Under the pieces are notes generated by a model. It did not search any database and was not told the origin of the DNA. It saw only the letters and a list, made by a program, of their open reading frames with translations. The position numbers and the translations under genes are program-made. DNA of 6,003 nucleotides. Source: Bacteroidia bacterium (GTDB lineage: Bacteria > Bacteroidota > Bacteroidia > Flavobacteriales > NORP286). Location of the stretch: assembly GCA_016763665.1 (NCBI GenBank), contig JAESTI010000159.1, positions 1 to 6,003 on the forward strand, in the 5' to 3' direction. Below are positions 1-5,468 of this stretch, in pieces; the stretch's first letter is position 1; every line of letters begins with the position of its first letter.

Positions 1-2
1 TT

Positions 3-80
3 CTGATATATAACTGGAAAATTACACTTGTATTACCTTGCATTTTCTTTTGGCTTTTATTCTCAACCTGTTGCTATTCT
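3..80 (+). other. Signal peptide coding segment
   Basis: In-frame codons ahead of the GTG at 108 encode a short polar stretch with a Lys (YNWK), a hydrophobic core of about 19 residues and a small residue (Ser) before Gln, a cleavage context common in Bacteroidota exported proteins. Cys codons at 69 and 72 lie near the end of the core, but no good lipobox precedes them, so Sec/signal peptidase I processing is the better reading. Export through Sec is a prerequisite for later type IX secretion. Confidence 0.8.
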
Positions 81-1649
81 CAAAATAATAATGATTGCGT
101 AAACTTTGTGAATATATGTGGTGATACATTGTTCCCGATAAGTTCAAATGGTACTGGAGATATATTGGAAATTCCTGACCCGGACGATGTTGGTGGAGCA
201 ACAGTAAGCAACCCAACTAAGAACATCAGCCCTTCTGAAAATTTTGGATGCTTGTTAACTGGTGAAACATTTAGCACCTGGTTAAGGTTTCCCGTCAAAG
301 AATCTGGTGCACTTGAATTTTATTTCGCAACTGATGACTCGCCCTATCCCCAAGCAGGATTCTATGATTGGACATTATTCGACTTAACTAACAATACCTG
401 TGATGATATCATCAATAATTTAATTGCCCCAGTAAGATGCAATTGGAATGGAACAGAAAAAGGAGGAACCGGGCTTGCTGAACCTGGCAACCTGCCTGCG
501 GGTGGAGATTCATCAAATTTTGAATTACCGATAAATGTAACGGCAGGTGATCGCTACATGATCTGTTTTAATAATTATAGTTCAGTTTCTGGTATTGTTC
601 CAATGGTATTTGGAGGAACTGCACTATTGGGACTTCCAGATCCACCAAAAGTGGATATTATTGCTGATAATTCAATTATCTGTAGGGGAGACACTGCCGT
701 ACTTACAGCCACCAATGCGCCAACCAGCTCCAAGTATATTTGGAATACCGGGGATACGGCTACTTCCATTAATGTTGATCCAAAATCCACTTCATCATTC
801 TGGGTTAAAGCCTATCTGTACAATTGCCAATCACTTGTCTCACGAGACACTTTCGAAGTTGTAGTTGATCAAAGCTTAAATTCAACATTTGAATTAAAAA
901 GCAGCAGTGTTTGTGTCAATGAAATTATCAATGTGGACTATAAGGGAAATGCATCGGAAAAGGCAGATTATTTCTGGGATTTTGGAGACGCTTCCATTTT
1001 AAATGTTTCCAGTAAGGGTTCTTATAAAATATCATATTCATTAGCTGGATCAGACAAGATAAGTTTATATGTAAAAGATGGAAATTGCATTTCTACACTT
1101 ACGTCAAAAGACATAAGTATTGCATCCATTCCTGAAGCATATTTTAAAATTGTACCACAAAGCGCAACAATTTCTGACCCTGTTATATCTTTTCGAAATG
1201 AATCGAAAGGTGCCAATGCTGATATCATTTGGGATTTTGGGGATAGCACCGCAGCATATCTAAATAATCCATTTCACACTTACAGATCAGCAGGAACTTT
1301 TTCAGTAAAACTCAAAGTATTTGATATTGCCGGATGTTCTGATTCTCTGATAAAAACAGTTGAAATTCGACCAAATATTAAATTCTTTGTTCCTAATGCT
1401 TTCACTCCTAATAATGACGGATTTAATGATGCTTTCTATGGAATGGGAGAAGGTATTAAGGAATATAATCTCTATATCTATGATATTTGGGGACTGATGA
1501 TATTCCATTCTTCAGATCCAAATATCCACTGGGATGGAAATGTAAATGGTATTCCTGCTAAAGGAGGCTTATATGTTTATCTTTTCAAATTGGAGGACTA
1601 CGATGGGGTTAAGCACAACTTTTTAGACTATTTAACACTTATTCGATAA
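3..1649 (+). CDS. T9SS-exported PKD-domain protein with gliding-motility-associated C-terminal domain (5' end cut by window)
   Basis: A secreted, probably cell-surface multidomain protein; 548 codons are visible. The frame is open from the left edge, and codons 3-80 encode a signal peptide: one Lys, a hydrophobic run (TLVLPCIFFWLLFSTCCYS), then likely cleavage before Gln at 81. A GTG at 108 is therefore not the start; the true start lies just left of the window. Domains in order: an N-terminal beta-rich domain with several Cys (about 87-635; CLLTGETFSTW, then a YDWTLFDL core); an Ig-like module (about 650-870; ICRGDTAVLTA); two PKD-like modules, each with WDFGD (Trp at 975 and 1230); and a C-terminal domain (about 1377-1646) with FVPNAFTPNNDG, YDIWGLMIF, the WDG block and the ending LDYLTLIR. 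That end matches the family known as gliding motility-associated C-terminal domain (type B sorting signal), which directs export through the type IX secretion system. The ligand or substrate is unknown; no catalytic domain is seen. The modular architecture suggests adhesion or matrix binding (inference). Confidence 0.9.
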   Translation: MIYNWKITLVLPCIFFWLLFSTCCYSQNNNDCVNFVNICGDTLFPISSNGTGDILEIPDPDDVGGATVSNPTKNISPSENFGCLLTGETFSTWLRFPVKESGALEFYFATDDSPYPQAGFYDWTLFDLTNNTCDDIINNLIAPVRCNWNGTEKGGTGLAEPGNLPAGGDSSNFELPINVTAGDRYMICFNNYSSVSGIVPMVFGGTALLGLPDPPKVDIIADNSIICRGDTAVLTATNAPTSSKYIWNTGDTATSINVDPKSTSSFWVKAYLYNCQSLVSRDTFEVVVDQSLNSTFELKSSSVCVNEIINVDYKGNASEKADYFWDFGDASILNVSSKGSYKISYSLAGSDKISLYVKDGNCISTLTSKDISIASIPEAYFKIVPQSATISDPVISFRNESKGANADIIWDFGDSTAAYLNNPFHTYRSAGTFSVKLKVFDIAGCSDSLIKTVEIRPNIKFFVPNAFTPNNDGFNDAFYGMGEGIKEYNLYIYDIWGLMIFHSSDPNIHWDGNVNGIPAKGGLYVYLFKLEDYDGVKHNFLDYLTLIR

Positions 1650-1656
1650 ATCCAAA

Positions 1657-1688
1657 TTTGCCATCTTCGATTCATTAACCTATCTTGG
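1657..1688 (+). promoter_or_regulatory. Candidate Bacteroidota-type promoter for the 1714 lipoprotein gene
   Basis: TTTG at 1657-1660 is followed after 20 bases by TATCTTGG at 1681-1688. Bacteroidota primary promoters are known to use a -33 TTTG-like box and a -7 TAnnTTTG box about 19-21 bases apart. The -7 box here differs at one of six fixed positions. Transcription would start near 1694, leaving a leader of about 20 bases. It is a motif match only; AT-rich DNA gives such matches by chance. Confidence 0.4.
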
Positions 1689-1713
1689 AATCACAATTTA
1701 TCCATAAAGCATA

Positions 1714-2556
1714 ATGAAACTTCATATATATACACTAGTTTGCTCCGTATTCCTATTGATCTCTTGCGGTGAAAGCTCCAATACCAGTGATCAAATCAAT
1801 GATACTAACATTGAAGAGGGGGAAGTAATAGAAGAAAAGGAAATGACACAGATCAAGTTAAATTATGTAATTAACAACATTCCCTCTCCCATCATAATAG
1901 TAAATGATATTCTTGACAGCGGTATACCATATAACAAGGAAGTGATGTTCCCAATAGAGAATGCACAAAACTTAGGTACTAGTAGTAAAACAGCAATTTG
2001 TCTTGGGATTTATGGTGCAGACCTATGTTATACCAGTCTTTATGAACAATCTCAAGATGCAATTAATTATATGGTCACAGTAAAGAAACTGGCAGATTAC
2101 ATGGGAATTTCATCAGCAGTTGGAGAGCCTACCATGGGAAATTTTGAAAAGCATATTGGGAATCAGGATTCATTGATGCACATTGTTTTTTCAATGTATG
2201 CTTCGATGGATAAATACTTAAGAAGTAATGACCGAGTAGCAAATGCAGTCTTTATATTAGCGGGTGGGTGGATAGAGACCTTTTATCTTACTACTGAAAT
2301 GGTGAAACTCAAACTGGGTAGTACCCAAAGTAAAATTCTTAGACAACGAATAAATGAAAACAAACTTCATTTGAAAAACCTACTTGCCCTTCTATCTGAC
2401 TTTAAAGATCAGTATGAGTTTAACGAACTTATTTTACAGTTACAGGGCATTATGGACGTATATAATGACCTTGATGATCCTAATAAAATTTCCGAAGAAG
2501 AGTTTCAAATGTTTAGTAATAAAATTACAAGTTTAAGAAATAACTTGCCTGTCTAG
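1714..2556 (+). CDS. Lipoprotein of unknown function with an LGIYGADLCY motif
   Basis: A 280-residue predicted lipoprotein. The N-terminus has Lys2, a hydrophobic core and a lipobox LISC with Cys18, so it should be lipidated and anchored in the envelope. Cys18 is followed by a polar, acidic linker (residues 19-45, rich in Asn, Asp, Glu and Ser), as expected for a flexible tether; such acidic residues can act as surface-export signals in Bacteroidota, though this one is not a clear match. The body has a conserved-looking block LGIYGADLCY (97-106), followed by YEQSQDAINYMVTVKKLADYMGI (110-132), and is largely helical to the end. Residues 170-200 hold RVANAVFILAGGWIETFY. I recall similar YGADL(S/C)Y blocks in uncharacterised Bacteroidota lipoproteins, but assign no function. 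No catalytic motif is seen. ATG 1714 is favoured because it gives the complete signal peptide. It lies 64 bases after the upstream gene and has its own promoter candidate. Confidence 0.8.
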   Translation: MKLHIYTLVCSVFLLISCGESSNTSDQINDTNIEEGEVIEEKEMTQIKLNYVINNIPSPIIIVNDILDSGIPYNKEVMFPIENAQNLGTSSKTAICLGIYGADLCYTSLYEQSQDAINYMVTVKKLADYMGISSAVGEPTMGNFEKHIGNQDSLMHIVFSMYASMDKYLRSNDRVANAVFILAGGWIETFYLTTEMVKLKLGSTQSKILRQRINENKLHLKNLLALLSDFKDQYEFNELILQLQGIMDVYNDLDDPNKISEEEFQMFSNKITSLRNNLPV

Positions 2557-2586
2557 TTTTCCCAAACAAATTTTCCATTTATTGTT

Positions 2587-2594
2587 TACATTTG
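2587..2594 (+). promoter_or_regulatory. Candidate -7 promoter box for serS
   Basis: TACATTTG is an exact match to the Bacteroidota -7 consensus TAnnTTTG. It lies 23 bases before the serS ATG, so transcription would begin near 2601 with a leader of about 17 bases. A good TTTG at the matching -33 distance is not visible, which lowers confidence. If real, serS is transcribed separately from the lipoprotein gene that ends 30 bases upstream of this box. Confidence 0.45.
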
Positions 2595-2617
2595 CAGTCC
2601 TAATTTTGACATGAACT

Positions 2618-3883
2618 ATGCTGCAAATAAGCGAACTACGAGATAATAAAAAGGACATTATTCAACGTCTCTCCATTAAGAATTTTAGTGATACCGCTAT
2701 AATAGATTCCGCTTTAGAAATTGACGACAAAAGAAAGCAGACTCAGTTTGAACTTGATAATTTACTAGCAGAAAGCAATAAACTTGCAAAGGAAATTGGT
2801 GAACTGTTCAAATCAGGTGAAACAGATAAGGCCAACGAAGCAAAGAATAAAACAACTCAACTTAAAGAACAAACTAAAGAGCTTAATGAGTTATTAAATA
2901 ATTTAGAAATAGATCTTAAGGAGAAACTTTCCAATATCCCAAATCCTCCTCACTCATCCGTTAAAGCCGGTAAAACAGAAGAAGACAACGAAATAGTTTT
3001 TGAGCAAGATAGTTTGCCTGAGTTAGATTCAAGTGCAAAACCTCATTGGGAATTGGCTAAACAATATGATATAATAGATTTTGACTTAGGAAGCAAAATA
3101 ACCGGAGCAGGCTTTCCTGTTTTTAAAGGAAAAGGTGCTCAACTTCAAAGAGCGCTTATCAATTTCCTTTTAGATAGTGCAAGAGAAGCTGGTTATACCG
3201 AAATTCAACCACCTGTTCTTGTAAATGAGGAATCTGCATATGGAACGGGACAACTTCCCGATAAGGAAGGACAAATGTATCATTTACAGGAAGATAACCT
3301 GTATTTGATTCCGACTGCAGAAGTTCCTCTTACCAATCTTTACAGAAATGACATTGTAAAGGAATCTGATCTGCCGATCAAAATGACTGGTTATACTCCC
3401 TGTTTTAGACGGGAAGCCGGGTCTTATGGAAAAGACGTGAAAGGTTTGAACAGGGTTCATCAGTTTGATAAAATTGAGATCGTTCAAATTGTGAATCCCG
3501 ACAAATCTTATGAGGTGTTGGAAGAAATGAAAAATTACGTAGAGAGTGTTGTTAAGAAATTGGAGCTTCCATATAGGATATTAAAATTATGTGGTGGGGA
3601 AATGAGCGTTGCCAATGCCATGTGTTATGATTTTGAAGCTTATTCTGCTGCTCAGAAACGATGGTTAGAAATAAGTTCTGTTTCCAATTTTGAAGCTTAT
3701 CAGTCTTACAGGCTAAAATTAAGATTTAAGGGAGACGGCAAACCACAACTTGCTCATACATTAAACGGAAGCGCCTTAGGATTGGCCAGAGTTGTAGCTA
3801 CACTTCTGGAAAATAACCAAACCAAGGATGGAATTAACATTCCTGAAGTGTTGAGGTCTTATACCGGATTTGATTCGATTTAA
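2618..3883 (+). CDS. serS: Seryl-tRNA synthetase
   Basis: Cytoplasmic class II aminoacyl-tRNA synthetase that charges tRNA-Ser with serine, with ATP hydrolysed to AMP; it also supplies Ser-tRNA-Sec where selenocysteine is used. The 421 residues are the usual bacterial length. The start MLQISELRDNKKDIIQRL is the family's typical N-terminus, supporting ATG 2618. Residues about 34-104 form the charged, heptad-rich helical arm that grips the long variable arm of tRNA-Ser. The catalytic core shows motif 1 (about 174-200, ending TEIQPPVLV), the serine-binding TAE loop (233-235), motif 2 (FRREAGSYGKD, 263-273, then NRVHQFDKIE), the SSVSNF serine-site segment (353-358) and motif 3 (HTLNGSALGLAR, 380-391, ending in the conserved Arg). 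The C-terminal tail is IPEVLRSYTGFDSI. Where many homologues have GDM, this one reads GGEMS (326-330), a conservative Asp to Glu change. It appears intact and essential. Confidence 0.98.
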   Translation: MLQISELRDNKKDIIQRLSIKNFSDTAIIDSALEIDDKRKQTQFELDNLLAESNKLAKEIGELFKSGETDKANEAKNKTTQLKEQTKELNELLNNLEIDLKEKLSNIPNPPHSSVKAGKTEEDNEIVFEQDSLPELDSSAKPHWELAKQYDIIDFDLGSKITGAGFPVFKGKGAQLQRALINFLLDSAREAGYTEIQPPVLVNEESAYGTGQLPDKEGQMYHLQEDNLYLIPTAEVPLTNLYRNDIVKESDLPIKMTGYTPCFRREAGSYGKDVKGLNRVHQFDKIEIVQIVNPDKSYEVLEEMKNYVESVVKKLELPYRILKLCGGEMSVANAMCYDFEAYSAAQKRWLEISSVSNFEAYQSYRLKLRFKGDGKPQLAHTLNGSALGLARVVATLLENNQTKDGINIPEVLRSYTGFDSI

Positions 3884-3884
3884 A

Positions 3885-3914
3885 TTAAGAATTCAGATTT
3901 AAGAATTTAGAATT
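3885..3914 (+). repeat. Short AT-rich direct repeats between serS and the next gene
   Basis: TTAAGAATT occurs at 3885-3893 and again at 3899-3907, followed by a shortened copy TTAGAATT at 3907-3914. Together they fill most of the 44-base spacer after the serS stop. The unit is short and AT-rich, so it could be chance or slippage. No hairpin terminator is seen here, so read-through from serS into the downstream lipoprotein gene is plausible. Confidence 0.4.
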
Positions 3915-3927
3915 GTTCTCTATTACC

Positions 3928-4455
3928 ATGAAATTAATTCCTTACTGTTTTATAGCTGTCTTATTCTTTGCTTCTTGTTCCAATCTGGATATTTCAAAAG
4001 AACTGCGCCAGATTGATAGTTTAAATATTGTTATAGATAATACTGAAAAGTTCTTTGAATTAATCCGAAAAGCTGAGGAACGAAATAAGGAAATGGACTT
4101 TAAACTAAAAACCCTTCAGCTTAAATACAAAGACACCCTAAGTTTTGAAGAATCGCAAATACTTACAGATTATCACTTAAACAGGAAAGTATACGAAAAA
4201 TATATCAAGCAAATAGGAAAGGCAACGAAAGAAATAGAACAGCTTCGCAGACAACTAACTGCTCTTAAACACGATCTTGAAAATGATCTCATTTCCAAAG
4301 CTGAATTTGTTGATTTTATTATAGAAGAACAACAGGACATTGCAGCCAATTATAACAAAACCAAGGAGTATTACGATACTGTTGAAAAGTACGAAGACAT
4401 GTATAACATGATGACTCCATCAGTCGATGAATTGATCAGTAGAATTGATAATTAA
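3928..4455 (+). CDS. Small coiled-coil lipoprotein, function unknown
   Basis: A 175-residue predicted lipoprotein. I chose ATG 3928: it gives a compact signal peptide (MKLIPYCFIAVLFFASC) with a lipobox-like FASC and Cys17. An upstream in-frame TTG at 3913 would only add five residues and spoil that N-terminus. The position -3 residue is Phe rather than the usual Leu, so lipidation is likely but not certain. After Cys17 the protein is almost wholly helical and charged: residues about 22-60 and 85-150 are rich in Lys, Glu, Gln and Leu with heptad-like spacing (for example ATKEIEQLRRQLTALKHDLEN), giving predicted coiled coils. There are no cysteines after 17 and no enzymatic motif. I recognise no family. 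It starts 44 bases after serS with no terminator between, so co-transcription is plausible. Its role may be as an envelope scaffold or partner-binding lipoprotein (inference only). Confidence 0.75.
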   Translation: MKLIPYCFIAVLFFASCSNLDISKELRQIDSLNIVIDNTEKFFELIRKAEERNKEMDFKLKTLQLKYKDTLSFEESQILTDYHLNRKVYEKYIKQIGKATKEIEQLRRQLTALKHDLENDLISKAEFVDFIIEEQQDIAANYNKTKEYYDTVEKYEDMYNMMTPSVDELISRIDN

Positions 4456-4458
4456 ACT

Positions 4459-4537
4459 AAGGTCATATTGAGCCTGCCTGTTCGGCAGACAGGTTTATCG
4501 AAATATTGTCCGCAGACTTCGATAAACTCAGCCTGAC
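4459..4537. repeat. Imperfect inverted repeat (dispersed palindromic element, copy 1)
   Basis: The left arm is GTCATATTGAG (4462-4472) plus TTTATCGAA (4494-4502), split by a 21-base insert. The right arm at 4518-4537 (TTCGATAAACTCAG then CCTGAC) is its reverse complement: with the insert removed, 17 of 20 positions match. The loop (4503-4517) contains a small GTC-CGCA-GAC hairpin. The head AAGGTCATATTGAGC (4459-4473) matches the head of the second element at 5371-5385 in 14 of 15 positions. It lies between two plus-strand genes and may act as a transcript end or an mRNA-stabilising hairpin, but no T-run follows on the plus strand. Palindromes of this general type, with a TTGAGC...TCGAA core, recur between genes in Bacteroidota genomes (from memory). 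Confidence 0.8.
4473..4493. repeat. Nested hairpin inside the left arm of copy 1
   Basis: CCTGCCTG (4473-4480), a five-base loop TTCGG, then CAGACAGG (4486-4493). The eight-base arms pair at seven positions, with one C:A mismatch. The segment sits exactly where the outer left arm must be interrupted for it to pair with the right arm, so it looks like an insertion into an older palindrome. Its GC content is much higher than the surrounding spacer. Confidence 0.75.
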
Positions 4538-4608
4538 TACTAATTGGCTATTAAAAATTGGTTTGGAATAGTATTTGTATTTATGTGGTTAAACCTAATT
4601 AAAAAGAA

Positions 4609-5337
4609 ATGAAAACACTTAGCACCATCTTGTTACTTACGATCATGTTTTCGTGTAACGCTCAAATCAACTTTAAGAAATTAAAAGAAGTTGGAGAAAA
4701 TACCATCAAAATAGCTCAGCCATCTGCTCTTACCGAAGGTGAAATTATTGAAGGCTTAAAAGAAGCCCTAAAAGTTGGAGCAAAAAACTCGACAAAAGCA
4801 GCATCCAAGCCCGATGGTTTCTATAAAAACAAAGCTCTTTTCATTCCTTTCCCAAAAGAAGCACAATCAGCAGCAGATAAATTAAAAGAACTCGGTATGG
4901 AAAAACAGGTAAATGAATTTACCATGACATTGAACCGTGCAGCCGAAGAAGCATGCAAAAAAGCAGCTCCGATATTTATAGATGCAATACTCAGCATGAA
5001 TATCAGTGATGCCAAAGGAATTCTCAAGGGTTCAGATACCAGCGCCACTCATTATTTACGAAAAAGTACACGACAACAATTATTCAATCAATTTGCACCC
5101 ATAATTGAAGAAGCATTAAGTAAAGTCGGTGCTACAAAAAACTGGGAATCTCTTGCAGGGACATACAATAAAATACCCTTCGTTAAAAAAGTTAATCCTG
5201 ATCTAAAAGCTTATACTACCAATCTCGCTATAAAAGGCCTGTTTCATTTAGTGAGCAAAGAAGAAACTAAGATCAGGAATAATCCTGCGGCACGTGTATC
5301 AGAGATCTTGAAGAAGGTTTTTGGTGGGAATGGGTAG
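4609..5337 (+). CDS. DUF4197-family exported protein
   Basis: A 242-residue exported protein that fits the DUF4197 family, whose biochemical function is unknown. The N-terminus (MKTLSTILLLTIMFSCNAQ) is a signal sequence. Either Cys16 is lipidated (MFSC, a weak lipobox) or signal peptidase I cuts at NAQ; both are periplasmic or membrane-associated outcomes. Family blocks in order: GLKEALKVG (49-57), DGFYKNKALFIPFP (69-82), FTMTLNRAAEEA (104-115), APIFIDAI (120-127), SDAKGILKGSDTSATHYLR (133-151), FAPIIEEAL (162-170), and near the C-terminus EETKIRNNPAAR (218-229) followed by ILKKVFG. The length is normal and no block is missing. ATG 4609 follows an A-rich stretch (AATTAAAAAGAA) instead of a Shine-Dalgarno site, as is common in Bacteroidota. 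It sits alone between two related inverted repeats and is convergent with uvrA. No promoter matching TAnnTTTG exactly is visible upstream. Confidence 0.9.
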   Translation: MKTLSTILLLTIMFSCNAQINFKKLKEVGENTIKIAQPSALTEGEIIEGLKEALKVGAKNSTKAASKPDGFYKNKALFIPFPKEAQSAADKLKELGMEKQVNEFTMTLNRAAEEACKKAAPIFIDAILSMNISDAKGILKGSDTSATHYLRKSTRQQLFNQFAPIIEEALSKVGATKNWESLAGTYNKIPFVKKVNPDLKAYTTNLAIKGLFHLVSKEETKIRNNPAARVSEILKKVFGGNG

Positions 5338-5367
5338 TACCTGACCAGTTGAACTTTTGTATTGCTG

Positions 5368-5431
5368 AAAAAGGTCATGTTGAGCGGAGTCGAAACATAG
5401 GCCGGAAGATTTCGACTCCGCTCAATCTGAC
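5368..5431 (-). terminator. Probable intrinsic terminator of uvrA (formed by repeat copy 2)
   Basis: Read on the minus strand, the uvrA stop at 5469 is followed after 37 bases by the 22-base-pair stem, then by C and five T's (complement of 5368-5372). Stem plus T-run is the classic layout of a Rho-independent terminator. On the plus strand the same stem lacks a nearby T-run, so it serves the DUF4197 gene less clearly. Confidence 0.55.
5371..5431. repeat. Inverted repeat (dispersed palindromic element, copy 2)
   Basis: The arms are 5374-5395 (GTCATGTTGAGCGGAGTC then GAAA) and 5410-5431 (TTTCGACTCCGCTCAA then TCTGAC). They pair at 20 of 22 positions, with two mismatches near the base and a 14-base loop. 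The head AAGGTCATGTTGAGC repeats that of copy 1 with one change, whereas the middle of the stem differs (CGGAGTCGAAA here, TTTATCGAA there). The two are therefore relatives, not recent duplicates. It lies in the 131-base spacer between the convergent DUF4197 and uvrA genes. Confidence 0.85.
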
Positions 5432-5468
5432 GTTCAATTAGTTAAGTTTTCAATTAGCAAACAGGTTC

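Noticed and set aside
22..298. Minus-strand open frames opposite the start of the first gene
   Set aside because: They lie opposite a signal peptide and conserved domain on the plus strand and show no family features.
595..864. Plus-strand open frame of 89 codons inside the PKD protein gene
   Set aside because: It overlaps the well-supported secreted-protein frame, has no recognisable domain and its composition reads as a frame-shifted shadow.
3908..3915. TAGAATTG as a -7 box for the coiled-coil lipoprotein gene
   Set aside because: It has one mismatch, no partner -33 box and would leave a leader of only about 7 bases; it also lies within the small AT-rich repeats.
4562..4577. TTTG boxes before the DUF4197 gene as a promoter
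   Set aside because: TTTG at 4562 and TAGTATTTG at 4569-4577 do not fit the TTTG-N19-21-TAnnTTTG spacing; the nearest -7 form has an extra base, so I do not annotate it.
4821..5048. Minus-strand open frame of 75 codons with hydrophobic stretches, opposite the DUF4197 gene
   Set aside because: The hydrophobic look comes from the complement of Ala- and Lys-rich codons; the plus-strand frame has clear family blocks here.
4459..5431. CRISPR array or composite transposon formed by the two repeats
   Set aside because: There are only two imperfect palindromes about 900 bases apart with no regular spacers, no transposase and no target duplication seen.
5433..5457. Direct repeat TTCAATTAG at 5433-5441 and 5449-5457
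   Set aside because: Nine AT-rich bases repeated twice in a short spacer is within chance expectation and has no other supporting structure.
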